Notes: a model not told the origin generated them from the sequence alone. Shown: positions 26,002 to 33,980, counted from the stretch's first letter. The stretch: 64,000 nucleotides of DNA from Clostridiales bacterium (GCA_019422525.1 JAHZDE010000002.1:310001-374000); one strand, 5' to 3'. A program made the numbers and translations.

Positions 26002-26030
26002 ACTGTACTACGCATAGTACAATGTGTCAA
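26002..26030 (-). promoter_or_regulatory. PadR operon promoter with embedded operator
   Basis: On the minus strand, TTGACA (26025-26030) and TACAGT (26002-26007) are separated by 17 bases. The spacer is largely the palindrome TGTACTA-CGCA-TAGTACA (26004-26021), which resembles known PadR operators with ATGT/ACAT-type half-sites. Repressor bound there would block RNA polymerase. Confidence 0.85.
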
Positions 26031-26049
26031 GAGGGATAGAACAAAAAAT

Positions 26050-26080
26050 AAAAAAGGCCGTCCATAGGGACGGCCTAAGC
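26050..26080 (-). terminator. Terminator of the Gfo/Idh/MocA gene
   Basis: AGGCCGTCC (26055-26063) pairs with GGACGGCCT (26068-26076) over a four-base loop. On the minus strand it is followed by TTTTT. Confidence 0.85.
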
Positions 26081-26091
26081 ACATATTATTT

Positions 26092-27093
26092 TTATAGTGT
26101 AATGGGTTTTCCAGTACGGGCAGATTCATATGTACCGCAAATAATGGAAGTGAGCAGTTCTGCCTGCTCCAAATTATATTCCGGCGCTTCTTTCTCCTCC
26201 GATTCTACCAAATGGGCGAAACGGACAATGGGATATTCTGCATCCTGCCACGCTTTTTCAACGGGTGCAAGTTTTTCAAAACCGGGCATATGAGAAGATT
26301 GCAGCAATACCCGATAATCTTCCGGCCCGTTGCCAGAGACAATCGCCATTCCTTCTGTGCCCACAATTTCCATCATATTCACACTGGGGCAGGATACAAA
26401 AGAAGTGACAGCCGTACCCATAGCGCCGTTTTCAAATTCCATCACGGTAGTGGAAAGCTCATCGCTTCCAGTCCCATACAATTCCGCCATACGGCAGGTA
26501 ATAGTTTTCGGTTTGCCGCAATAATATGGCAGCATATATAAGCCGTGGCATCCCAAATCCAACGTAACACCGCCGCCGGTTTGAGAGGTATCGAACCAAT
26601 AAGCGGGGAGCATATTTTTATCCAGTGCAGCCCCGTGAGAACGGCGGAAATAGAGAGAAGTAATTCTTCCCAGTTTCCCTTCTTCCGTAAGCTGTTTTAG
26701 ATAGCGATAAGGCCCCAGAATCTTCGATTCCATAGAAACGGTAAACTTTACTCCGGCTTCTTCCACAGCCTTTCGGATAGCAGCGCAATCTTCCATGTTC
26801 AAGGCCATAGACTTGTCCGTAAAGATATGTTTTCCGGCCTTTGCTGCCGCAATAATCACGTCCCGGTGTTTGGTAGTGGGACATTCTACCATGACAGCAT
26901 CCACGTCTTCCCGGGCAAGTACCGCTGAAAGATCTGCCTCAAACTCTGCTCCAAATTCTTCCGCGTATTTTTGGCCGCGGGATTCATCTTCATCCCATAC
27001 TGCAATAAATTTTCCAGCACCGCTTTTCAGCAATTCCCCGGCAAACCATCCAGTATGGACGTGCCAGCCACTGAGTAAAGCAAATCGTACCAT
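26092..27093 (-). CDS. Gfo/Idh/MocA family oxidoreductase
   Basis: A 333-aa NAD(P)-dependent sugar or polyol dehydrogenase-like protein. It has an N-terminal Rossmann domain (WFAGELLKSGAGKFIAVWDE), the family motif VECPTTKHRDVIIAAAKAGKH, and a C-terminal domain with TGGGVTLDLGCHGLYML, which holds the conserved Asp and His. The substrate is unknown. The ATG follows AAGGAG. It is a single-gene unit. Confidence 0.9.
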   Translation of the reverse strand: MVRFALLSGWHVHTGWFAGELLKSGAGKFIAVWDEDESRGQKYAEEFGAEFEADLSAVLAREDVDAVMVECPTTKHRDVIIAAAKAGKHIFTDKSMALNMEDCAAIRKAVEEAGVKFTVSMESKILGPYRYLKQLTEEGKLGRITSLYFRRSHGAALDKNMLPAYWFDTSQTGGGVTLDLGCHGLYMLPYYCGKPKTITCRMAELYGTGSDELSTTVMEFENGAMGTAVTSFVSCPSVNMMEIVGTEGMAIVSGNGPEDYRVLLQSSHMPGFEKLAPVEKAWQDAEYPIVRFAHLVESEEKEAPEYNLEQAELLTSIICGTYESARTGKPITL

Positions 27094-27206
27094 TATATTC
27101 AGCTCCTTATTGGTTACTATCAGGTAGTATCATTGTAGTACAGGTGCAAATCACTGTCAATATAAGAAAAAATTGTTGGGGTTGAAAAAATAATTCTGTA
27201 AAAAAC

Positions 27207-27235
27207 TTGACATTTTTCTCTCGTGCTGGTAGAGT
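27207..27235 (+). promoter_or_regulatory. Promoter of the hydG leader
   Basis: TTGACA (27207-27212) and TAGAGT (27230-27235) are separated by 17 bases. Transcription should start near 27242, giving a leader of about 225 bases. Confidence 0.82.
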
Positions 27236-27241
27236 AAAAAT

Positions 27242-27418
27242 GTATCAGCCAAAAGGAGAGTATCCCTGCTGGTGTATACAGAACTTTAAATTTCCGCAGC
27301 TCCTGAATCAAAAGGTGTCAGGTGTTTCCCTGTTCCTGCTGGTAAGGCGGCGTGAAGCATCCCTTCCGATTTCGGATTAAAATTGGGAAGATACGCGCCG
27401 GATGGCGCGTTTTTTTTT
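27242..27418 (+). ncRNA. Structured 5' leader of hydG with internal terminator (candidate regulatory RNA)
   Basis: The leader begins with GGAG (27255-27258) that can pair with CTCC (27300-27303), enclosing CTGC/GCAG. Later CTTCC/GGGAAG can pair around 27362-27389. It ends in a terminator hairpin, ACGCGCC-GGAT-GGCGCGT with nine T residues. I could not match it to TPP, THF, cobalamin, FMN, SAM or T-box consensus. The arrangement promoter, folded leader, terminator, gene is that of a transcription-attenuation element. Confidence 0.5.
27393..27418 (+). terminator. Intrinsic terminator in the hydG leader
   Basis: ACGCGCC and GGCGCGT form a seven-base GC-rich stem with loop GGAT, directly followed by a run of T. 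It lies about 50 bases before the hydG start. Confidence 0.85.
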
Positions 27419-27466
27419 CGGGCGCTTCGCGGATACAGTATTTTTTGAAAGGAAGCGACCTTCTTT

Positions 27467-28882
27467 ATGTATGACAAGTATTCCCTAAAAGCAGAAGACT
27501 TTATCAATGATGAAGAAATTAAGGCCAGTATTGCTTGGGCCGAAGAGAATAAAGGAAACCTGGAACTGATTAACCAGATTCTTGATAGAAGCGCAGATTG
27601 TAAGGGACTGAGCCATCGGGAAGCCATCTTGCTGCTGCTGTGTGAAGACCCGGCTGTGATTCAGCGAATTTTTAACCGTGCAGCAGAAATTAAGGATGCT
27701 TTTTATGGTAACCGGATTGTGATTTTTGCGCCCTTGTATTTGTCCAACTATTGTGTCAACGGATGTCTGTATTGCCCTTATCATCACAAGAATAAGCATA
27801 TTGCCCGCCGCAAGCTGACACAGGAAGAAATCCGGCAGGAAGTTATTGCACTGCAGGATATGGGCCATAAGCGCCTGGCATTGGAAACCGGCGAAGACCC
27901 GGTAAACTGCCCCATTGAGTATGTGCTGGAAAGCATTAAGACTATCTATTCCATCAAGCACAAGAACGGTGCTATCCGCCGGGTAAATGTCAATATTGCC
28001 GCAACCACCGTGGAAAATTATCGCAAACTTAAGGAAGCCGGTATTGGTACTTATATCCTGTTCCAGGAGACTTATAACAAAGAGCAGTATGAATACCTGC
28101 ATCCCACGGGACCCAAGCACAATTATGCATATCATACGGAAGCTATGGACCGTGCTATGGAAGGCGGTATTGACGATGTGGGCTGCGGTGTGCTGTTCGG
28201 CCTGAACCTGTATAAGTATGACTTTGTAGGTATCCTCATGCATGCTGAACATCTGGAGGCAGTTCATGGCGTAGGTCCCCATACTATCAGTGTACCTCGT
28301 CTGCGCAATGCCGATGATGTGGATGTTTCCGACTATGAGAATGCCATTTCCGACGAGCTGTTCCAGCGGATTGTGGCTGTGCTCCGTATTGCGGTTCCTT
28401 ATACCGGCATTATCATCTCTACCCGTGAGTCCCAGCGTACCCGTGAAATGGTGCTTCCCTATGGTGTGTCCCAAATCAGCGGCGGCTCCCGTACAACCGT
28501 CGGTGGATATGCAGAGGCCCATCAGGATGAAAACTCCGCGCAGTTTGAAATCAGTGACCATCGTTCTCTGGATGAAGTGGTTCGTTGGCTGTTGGAAAAT
28601 GGCCATGTGCCGAGCTTCTGCACAGCATGTTATCGTGAGGGCCGTACAGGCGACCGCTTTATGAGTTTGGTAAAGGCTGGACAGATTCGCAACTGCTGCC
28701 ATCCCAATGCGTTGATGACGCTGAAAGAATATGCAGAAGATTATGCAAGCCCTGAGACCCGCAAACTGGCTCTGGAAGTCATTGAAAAAGAAGCGGAGAC
28801 TATTCCCAACGAGAAGGTACGTGAAAAAGTATTTGAGCACCTTCACGACATGGAAGGCGGCATGAGAGACTTCCGTTTCTAA
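27467..28882 (+). CDS. hydG: [FeFe]-hydrogenase H-cluster maturase HydG
   Basis: A 471-aa radical-SAM tyrosine lyase that supplies CO and cyanide ligands for the hydrogenase H-cluster. The radical-SAM cluster motif is CVNGCLYC (about residues 96-103), followed by PYHHKNK. The C-terminal auxiliary-cluster motif begins CTACYREGRTGDRFM and ends with NCC about 22 residues later. Both cluster sites are therefore present, which separates HydG from the related ThiH. hydE, hydF and a hydrogenase gene are not in the window. The start at 27467 follows AAAGGAAG by 12 bases. Confidence 0.95.
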   Translation: MYDKYSLKAEDFINDEEIKASIAWAEENKGNLELINQILDRSADCKGLSHREAILLLLCEDPAVIQRIFNRAAEIKDAFYGNRIVIFAPLYLSNYCVNGCLYCPYHHKNKHIARRKLTQEEIRQEVIALQDMGHKRLALETGEDPVNCPIEYVLESIKTIYSIKHKNGAIRRVNVNIAATTVENYRKLKEAGIGTYILFQETYNKEQYEYLHPTGPKHNYAYHTEAMDRAMEGGIDDVGCGVLFGLNLYKYDFVGILMHAEHLEAVHGVGPHTISVPRLRNADDVDVSDYENAISDELFQRIVAVLRIAVPYTGIIISTRESQRTREMVLPYGVSQISGGSRTTVGGYAEAHQDENSAQFEISDHRSLDEVVRWLLENGHVPSFCTACYREGRTGDRFMSLVKAGQIRNCCHPNALMTLKEYAEDYASPETRKLALEVIEKEAETIPNEKVREKVFEHLHDMEGGMRDFRF

Positions 28883-28909
28883 TTGCTTTTATAAATTTAT
28901 TGCTTTATT

Positions 28910-28948
28910 GCCCCGGATACTGAGAGTAGTGTCTGGGGCTTTTATTTT
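28910..28948 (+). terminator. Terminator of hydG
   Basis: GCCCCGGATACT (28910-28921) pairs with AGTGTCTGGGGC (28928-28939), with G-T pairs allowed, followed by a T-rich tract. Confidence 0.88.
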
Positions 28949-29037
28949 TAAAAAATGGAGTTTCCAAAACCTTTGAGTAGAAGACTATGAAAAAATTGTA
29001 AATTTCGCGCTTTTTCGTTCTTGTTTGCAATTTTAAC

Positions 29038-29066
29038 TTGTAGAAACCATACAAATCTGATACAAT
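29038..29066 (+). promoter_or_regulatory. Promoter of the anchored protein gene
   Basis: TTGTAG (29038-29043) and TACAAT (29061-29066) are separated by 17 bases. Confidence 0.72.
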
Positions 29067-29128
29067 ATGTAAATACGGCATGAAAGAAAAATTTTCATAT
29101 AGATTGGAAAATAAAGGAGTGAGCTGCG

Positions 29129-29890
29129 GTGCCCAGAGAGCATTTTTTTCTGGATAATCAAGATGATACGATACACAACAACCAAATTGAGCTGAAAACA
29201 GCGAAGGAAAAACGGGCAAACTGGTGGTATTATCATAAAATCCAATTGGGATTGGCTGTTGTAGTAGTAGCTGTTGTGGTTGGAATTATTTATTCCATAG
29301 TTTCAAAAGTAGAACCGGATTATACCATAGGCCTTTTAACTCAAGAAACATATTTATCTGATATGGTCGCTGAGTTAGAGGAAGAATTGACCCAATATGC
29401 CGATGATCGAAATGGAGACGGTCAAGTGGTGGTCAAAATTACCCAATATACGGTAGGAAGCACCTCAACAGACCCGCAAATTCAGCAGGCTAATGCGGTG
29501 CGGTTTATGGGAGACGCTAATAATTTTGAATCGGTTATCTATCTTTGTGATAGCGAGAGCTTGGAATGGGCGCAAATTCAGGGCGGCGGATTTTTTACGT
29601 ACACGGATGGAACCACGCCGAAAGAAGGCGCAACAGACTATGAGAATATGAAAGTCAATTGGGAAGATTGCAAAGGCCTGATGGATATGGACTTGACAAT
29701 GGGTGTCCTTACGGATGATCAGGTTCTTAGTTATATGGGACCTTTGGGGATGGCGATTCGCTCAGTAGAAGGTACCAGCTTTTTGAATAACGAAAACAAC
29801 ATGGAATATTATCGGGACTGTCAGGCTTTGGCACAGCGATTGATTGACGGAGAAAAAATAGAGAAGTCGAAAGAAACCGAAAGTAAATAA
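29129..29890 (+). CDS. Membrane-anchored extracellular protein of unknown function
   Basis: I do not recognise the family (253 aa). A hydrophilic N-terminus of about 35 residues precedes one transmembrane helix (about 38-60, IQLGLAVVVVAVVVGIIYSI). An extracellular domain follows, resembling part of a solute-binding fold (YTIGLLTQETYLSDMVAELEEE, FMGDANNFESVIYLCD). The GTG at 29129 follows AAAGGAGTGAG. It is transcribed alone between its own promoter and a bidirectional terminator. Confidence 0.72.
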   Translation: MPREHFFLDNQDDTIHNNQIELKTAKEKRANWWYYHKIQLGLAVVVVAVVVGIIYSIVSKVEPDYTIGLLTQETYLSDMVAELEEELTQYADDRNGDGQVVVKITQYTVGSTSTDPQIQQANAVRFMGDANNFESVIYLCDSESLEWAQIQGGGFFTYTDGTTPKEGATDYENMKVNWEDCKGLMDMDLTMGVLTDDQVLSYMGPLGMAIRSVEGTSFLNNENNMEYYRDCQALAQRLIDGEKIEKSKETESK

Positions 29891-29895
29891 ATGAA

Positions 29896-29941
29896 AAAAA
29901 TAGCCCCCTCTCGGCAAAACAGAGAGGGAGCTATTTTTTTC
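29896..29941. terminator. Bidirectional terminator between convergent genes
   Basis: AATAGC-CCCTCTC pairs with GAGAGGG-GCTATT, with A and T runs on either side, between the plus-strand anchored protein gene and the minus-strand phosphohexomutase gene. Confidence 0.85.
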
Positions 29942-29955
29942 AGGTTATAAAGGGG

Positions 29956-31476
29956 TTATGCTTCTGCGTGCAAAAAGTTTTCGAGAGGGGATAAATCCAG
30001 TCCCTGAACGTTTTTCAGAAAACCATACAGCGTTTTGGCGATGACTTTTACGCCACCAACGGAATTACTTTCGATATTTAGCGGCATAATGGGGTCGTGA
30101 ACACTCAATCGCAGGAGGAACCAGCCATCTCCCTGTCCAGCAGGGAAAGATACCCGCAAACCTTCCCGGTTGTCCGGCGCAATGTTCCAGCCCTGCTTCA
30201 CCGCATAATCTTCCAACAGATGAAGAACTTTTTCGCCACAGGGACGGAAGGTTTCTTCTGTAATAGGCAGACGGATTTCACGAGCCTCAGCCGGTTCCTG
30301 CAGCGGCGCTAACAAGGAATCAAGCGATTTTCCTTCCCGACGCAGGCAAGCCATTTTGATGATGATTTTTGTTACCAGATAGGCGCCGTCATCGAGAAAA
30401 TAGTTTTCCCGCAAAGCAGCATGGCCGGAAGTTTCAATAGCCAGAGGGCAGTTAATTCCTTCCTGGTTGAGTCGGATGGCTTCGTTGATGACATTTTTGT
30501 ATCCGCGCTTAAAACGATGATGGTGGCCGCCCAGCGTCTTTTCCAGATAGATTTTCAGACCATCCGAAGTAATCGAATCGGTCACAATCGTTCCGCCTTC
30601 GTTTCCTTCCAGTGCAATGGCGCTGGCAATGGCAACCAGACGGTTACGGTTAATTTCTTCACCACGGGAATCAACAGCGCCGCCTCTATCCACATCCGTG
30701 TCAAAAATAACACCCAAATCAGACTGAGAACGGACCACAGCGGCACAAATACTGGCCATGGCTTCCTCATTTTCCGGGTTAGGGATATGGTTGGGGAACA
30801 TTCCGTCCGGCTCCAAAAATTGGCTTCCGGAAACATCAGCGCCTAAAGGCTCCAGAACATCCCGGGCATAGAAGCCGCCAGCGCCGTTTCCGGCGTCCAC
30901 TGCAATTTTAAATCCTGCCAACGGATGTTCATAATCCTGGGCGTTGACGCCTTTCTGAATCAGGCTGCGCAAATGAGCGGCATACTGGGACATATAGTCA
31001 GTAGGAACCACTTTTCCGGGGACATCGGCTTCCGGCGGCAACTCGCCTTTTTCGCAAAAAGAAAGAAGTACATCAATATCGGGGGCATCCAGACCGCCGT
31101 CACGGGTGAAGAATTTCAGGCCGTTACGGTCATAGGGGTGATGGCTGGCCGTAATCTGAATAGCGCCATCGCAGGGTAAATCGACTGTAGTCATAAACAT
31201 GGAAGGGGTAGAAGCAAGACCACAGTCCAAAACTGTCACGCCTCTCTTTACAAGAGCAGCCGTAACAGCGTCACGGATACGGGGGCCGGAAATACGGGAG
31301 TCACGGCCTACAGAAATGGTCAGTGCAGGAACTGCTTTCCCACATTTTTGAGAAAGCCAGGAAGAAAAGGCAGCAGCGATTTGAGAAACCACGTCGTCAG
31401 TCAGAGCCATGGGCTTTTCGCCATCAATGGCGGTACCGCGGATGTCAGTGCCGCTTTTGAGTTTTTTCCAGTTCAT
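29956..31476 (-). CDS. Phosphomannomutase/phosphoglucomutase
   Basis: A 506-aa alpha-D-phosphohexomutase interconverting hexose 1- and 6-phosphates for polysaccharide precursors. The phosphoserine loop is ITASHHPYDRNG, the metal-binding loop is FDTDVDRGG, and ETSGHAALRENYFLDDG is the sugar-binding loop. The C-terminal phosphate-binding domain is present. The ATG at 31476 follows AAGGAGC; the frame upstream crosses the ribosome site. Whether mannose or glucose phosphate is preferred cannot be told. Confidence 0.92.
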   Translation of the reverse strand: MNWKKLKSGTDIRGTAIDGEKPMALTDDVVSQIAAAFSSWLSQKCGKAVPALTISVGRDSRISGPRIRDAVTAALVKRGVTVLDCGLASTPSMFMTTVDLPCDGAIQITASHHPYDRNGLKFFTRDGGLDAPDIDVLLSFCEKGELPPEADVPGKVVPTDYMSQYAAHLRSLIQKGVNAQDYEHPLAGFKIAVDAGNGAGGFYARDVLEPLGADVSGSQFLEPDGMFPNHIPNPENEEAMASICAAVVRSQSDLGVIFDTDVDRGGAVDSRGEEINRNRLVAIASAIALEGNEGGTIVTDSITSDGLKIYLEKTLGGHHHRFKRGYKNVINEAIRLNQEGINCPLAIETSGHAALRENYFLDDGAYLVTKIIIKMACLRREGKSLDSLLAPLQEPAEAREIRLPITEETFRPCGEKVLHLLEDYAVKQGWNIAPDNREGLRVSFPAGQGDGWFLLRLSVHDPIMPLNIESNSVGGVKVIAKTLYGFLKNVQGLDLSPLENFLHAEA

Positions 31477-31555
31477 TTCGGTACGCTCCTTATCAGCACA
31501 GCACAAAATCGGGCGGGGAAAACCGGTTTTGTGTGGCAAAATTGATTTCTCTTCT

Positions 31556-31584
31556 ATTATAGTATATTTTATATGTTTTTTCCA
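31556..31584 (-). promoter_or_regulatory. Promoter of the phosphohexomutase gene
   Basis: On the minus strand, TATAAT (31556-31561) is preceded at 17 bases by TGGAAA (31579-31584), a weaker -35. Confidence 0.6.
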
Positions 31585-31627
31585 GAAGTTCTCCGTTGAT
31601 TGTGGTGCTGTTTACAATATCCTTATG

Positions 31628-31673
31628 AAAAAAGAAGAGCCGCAGCAGCGAAAAAATTTCGCAAAGCTGCGGC
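31628..31673 (-). terminator. Terminator of the 85-residue protein gene
   Basis: GCCGCAGC (31639-31646) pairs with GCTGCGGC (31666-31673) around an inner GCGAAA/TTTCGC stem. On the minus strand a T-rich run follows (31628-31636). Confidence 0.8.
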
Positions 31674-31694
31674 CGAAGGTTAGAACTTAGAAAA

Positions 31695-31952
31695 TCAGTT
31701 ATCGGTTTTCTTGAAGAGGTTAAAACGGAACAATTTGCGTTCGTCTTCTTCGTTATCACACATAACAAAAGCCTCTGCAATTTTTCCGCCTTCAATAAGC
31801 TGCGTCAGGCCCACTAACTGACAGAGCTTGCTTTTCAGGTTCAGTTTATCTCCTTCACGCGTCATCAAATAGACGTTACCGACACAGGTATCCAAAAGTT
31901 TCAAAAACTCGGGCACATCAATGTCATGAAGTTCCAACATCTTATTTGCCAT
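31695..31952 (-). CDS. Small conserved-looking protein of unknown function
   Basis: I do not recognise the family (85 aa). It is soluble, with a helical N-terminal half (MLELHDIDVPEFLKLLDTC), a central LCQLVGLTQLIEGGKIAEAFV and a basic tail. The ATG at 31952 follows AAGGAGGG; the longer frame upstream passes through the leader RNA region and is not likely to be translated. It is expressed from a strong promoter about 210 bases upstream, behind a long leader that can fold stably. Confidence 0.75.
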   Translation of the reverse strand: MANKMLELHDIDVPEFLKLLDTCVGNVYLMTREGDKLNLKSKLCQLVGLTQLIEGGKIAEAFVMCDNEEDERKLFRFNLFKKTDN

Positions 31953-31972
31953 GGGAAAATCCCTCCTTAAGT

Positions 31973-32157
31973 TGGGGTTCTGTGTACAGCGGCTGGAACG
32001 GCCGAAGCCTATCAACACCAAATGCCACAGGCCCTTTACAAAATGTGACAAAACCTGATACACTTTCGGCAGACCGTAACCGACTGTGGTTTGTACGGGG
32101 CCCAAACCACCCTGACCTTGAAAACTGGCAATACAATGGATTACCAAGGTCTGCCAT
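31973..32157 (-). ncRNA. Structured leader or small RNA upstream of the 85-residue gene
   Basis: A transcript from the promoter at 32164-32193 would begin near 32157. Its first 90 bases form a long hairpin. GGCAGACC pairs perfectly with GGTCTGCC (plus-strand 32148-32155 and 32068-32075), extended by GTAA/TTAC. Inside it, GTGGTTTG pairs with CAAACCAC (32086-32093 with 32103-32110). A further 100 GC-rich bases lie before the ribosome site. No terminator is seen between it and the gene. I could not match it to 6S, SRP or a known riboswitch. Confidence 0.5.
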
Positions 32158-32163
32158 GACCCC

Positions 32164-32193
32164 ATTATACGGCATGAAAGAAACCTTTGTCAA
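32164..32193 (-). promoter_or_regulatory. Consensus promoter of the structured leader
   Basis: On the minus strand, perfect TTGACA (32188-32193) and perfect TATAAT (32164-32169) are separated by 18 bases. The -35 box overlaps the stop codon of the ABC ATPase gene. Confidence 0.9.
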
Positions 32194-32861
32194 TTGACGA
32201 TTCCATCGCGAATACGCACTTGTTTCCGGGCGGTTTTAGCTATTTTGTCATCATGGGTAATCAAAACCACGGTTTTTCCCTCCTCATTCAGCTCTGTCAG
32301 AATATCCATAACACCTTCTCCGGAAGCTCTGTCCAGATTTCCGGTAGGTTCATCTGCAAGGATTACAGAAGGCCCTGCGGCAATAGCCCGTGCTACAGCA
32401 ACCCGCTGTTGTTGCCCGCCGCTCATTTGTCCTGGACGGTGATGCAGACGCTGGGAAAGGCCTACCCGGCAAAGAGCCTCTTCAGCCATACGGTGGCGTT
32501 CTTTTCGGGGAAGTCCCTGATAGCGTAGGGGAAGCTCGACATTTTCAATAGCGTCCAGAGAGGGGATCAGGCAAAAGCTCTGAAACACAAAGCCAATGGT
32601 CCGGCTGCGAAAAGCTGCCAGCTCCTTGGTATCCATGTTTCCGGTTTCCCGACCGCCGATGCGATAAATACCACTGGTTGGAACGTCGAGGCATCCTAAA
32701 ATGTTCATCAGTGTGGATTTTCCGCTGCCTGACTGGCCAGTAATGGACAGAAAAGCCCCCGGCTCTATGGATAGGGAAACATGGCACAGGGCATGGACAG
32801 GTGTTTCCCCCTGATAATAGGTTTTGCATACATCTTCCAATTCCAAGCATACAGGTTCCAT
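32190..32861 (-). CDS. ABC transporter ATP-binding protein (MacB/LolD type), without partner
   Basis: A 223-aa ATPase. Walker A is GQSGSGKST, the LolD/MacB-specific NILGCLDVPTSG follows, then FVFQSFCLIPSLDAIENVELPL, signature MSGGQQQRVAVARAI, Walker B VILADEPTGNLD and H-loop ITHDD. Such subunits normally serve a FtsX/MacB-type permease encoded next to them; none is present on either side, so the partner must be elsewhere. The ATG follows AAAGGAC. Confidence 0.9.
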   Translation of the reverse strand: MEPVCLELEDVCKTYYQGETPVHALCHVSLSIEPGAFLSITGQSGSGKSTLMNILGCLDVPTSGIYRIGGRETGNMDTKELAAFRSRTIGFVFQSFCLIPSLDAIENVELPLRYQGLPRKERHRMAEEALCRVGLSQRLHHRPGQMSGGQQQRVAVARAIAAGPSVILADEPTGNLDRASGEGVMDILTELNEEGKTVVLITHDDKIAKTARKQVRIRDGIVN

Positions 32862-32998
32862 AATAACCGTCCTTTCCCAGTGGTTCTAAAATTACTATGA
32901 GCCAAATCATGGGGTTTATGCGTGCGGGGACTTTTTTCCAAAACAATTTTATGCTATCATGAACGAAAAGGTATCAGTAGGAAAGGAATGGATAATAG

Positions 32999-33484
32999 GT
33001 GAGAGCAGTATTACAGCGGGTTTTGGAGGCCCAGGTGGAAATCATTGAGGAAACCAGTCGGCAAGTGTTGGACTGCCGAAAAGTTGGACAGGGGCTCATG
33101 GTACTTCTGGGCGTCATGAAAGGGGACACGCCAGCCCATGTGCGGCAAATGGCAAAAAAGACCTGTGAAATGCGCATTTTTGAGGATGAACAGGGAAAAC
33201 TCAACCGTTCTCTCCTAGACATTGGCGGCGATATGTTGGTAGTATCTAATTTTACGTTGGGAGCTGACTGTAAAAAGGGAACGCGCCCCTCTTTCAGCGA
33301 TGCAGCCGTTCCGGCAGAGGCAGTGCCGCTTTACGAGCAGTTTGTGGAAGAGTGTAAGAAATTGGGAGTTGGCAATGTGAAAACCGGAGACTTTGGAGCT
33401 GAAATGAAAGTTTCTCTGATAAACGACGGCCCTGTGACGATTATTCTCGACTCCGATAAACTGTCGCAGCCCAAAAATCTATAA
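32999..33484 (+). CDS. dtd: D-aminoacyl-tRNA deacylase
   Basis: A 161-aa proofreading enzyme that hydrolyses D-amino acids (and glycine) from mischarged tRNA. Motifs are RAVLQRVLEAQVEI at the start, SNFTLGADCKKGTRPSFSDAA (the family usually has SQFTL) and the C-terminal NDGPVTIILDS carrying the cross-subunit GP motif. The GTG at 32999 follows AAAGGA. Length is slightly above the usual 145-150 residues. Confidence 0.92.
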   Translation: MRAVLQRVLEAQVEIIEETSRQVLDCRKVGQGLMVLLGVMKGDTPAHVRQMAKKTCEMRIFEDEQGKLNRSLLDIGGDMLVVSNFTLGADCKKGTRPSFSDAAVPAEAVPLYEQFVEECKKLGVGNVKTGDFGAEMKVSLINDGPVTIILDSDKLSQPKNL

Positions 33485-33541
33485 GATATCCATGATAAAC
33501 GGTTGTTATGGAAAAATATTTTAATCGTGAAGTAAAATCTA

Positions 33542-33570
33542 TTGACATATAGAAAAAACTTGTTTATTAT
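33542..33570 (+). promoter_or_regulatory. Promoter of the DUF1292 gene
   Basis: TTGACA (33542-33547) and TATTAT (33565-33570) are separated by 17 bases. Confidence 0.78.
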
Positions 33571-33613
33571 AAACATAGATTCCCCATATTTTATGAAACA
33601 GGAGGCGGTATGT

Positions 33614-33916
33614 ATGGACGAAGCAAAATTAGAAAATGGTATGGAAGAAGAGCTGGATAATATCATTGTGCTGAATGATGAAGACGGCAATGAGGTGCCT
33701 TTTGAATTCCTGGATTTGGTGGAGTATCAAGAGCGGGAATTTGTGGTCCTGCTGCCGGCTGAAGGTGAAGATACCGATACCGTGGTGATCCTGGAATTGG
33801 TAGAAGAAGATGACGATATGGAGAGCTATCTGCCAGTAGAAGACGAAGATCTGCTCAATGCTATCTTTGACATTTTTAAGGAAAAGTTTAGTGACCAGTT
33901 CGATTTCGAAGAATAA
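33614..33916 (+). CDS. DUF1292 family protein
   Basis: A 100-aa, highly acidic soluble protein. The DUF1292 core is IIVLNDEDGNEVPFEFLDLV, then YQEREFVVLLP and VVILELVEED. It is widespread in Firmicutes near alanyl-tRNA synthetase and RuvX genes; its function is unknown. The ATG at 33614 follows AGGAGGCGG; the longer upstream frame begins in the -35 box. Confidence 0.88.
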   Translation: MDEAKLENGMEEELDNIIVLNDEDGNEVPFEFLDLVEYQEREFVVLLPAEGEDTDTVVILELVEEDDDMESYLPVEDEDLLNAIFDIFKEKFSDQFDFEE

Positions 33917-33932
33917 TTAGGAATTTGAGACG

Positions 33933-33980
33933 AAAAAACCGCTGCCCAGCAGGACAATCTGCCGGACAGCGGTTTTTATT
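33933..33980. terminator. Bidirectional terminator between DUF1292 and gpmI
   Basis: AAAACCGCTG and CAGCGGTTTT form a ten-base stem with a partly paired inner loop and flanking A and T runs. Confidence 0.82.

Noticed and set aside
27255..27303. Tetrahydrofolate riboswitch in the hydG leader, because of GGAGAGTA and GCAGCTCC
   Set aside because: The enclosed region is about half the required length and lacks the conserved GGTGAATCATT-like element.
27485..28846. 453-codon minus-strand open frame over hydG
   Set aside because: Antisense shadow of hydG, whose radical-SAM motifs are complete on the plus strand.
31973..32157. 6S RNA upstream of the 85-residue gene
   Set aside because: The folding is a hairpin followed by a separate 3' half, not a single long rod with a central bubble, and no terminator follows.
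31946..32197. 83-codon plus-strand frame and a 72-codon N-terminal extension of the minus-strand small gene
   Set aside because: Both run through a region explained better as a promoter and folded leader RNA; the minus-strand gene has a strong ribosome site at its inner ATG.
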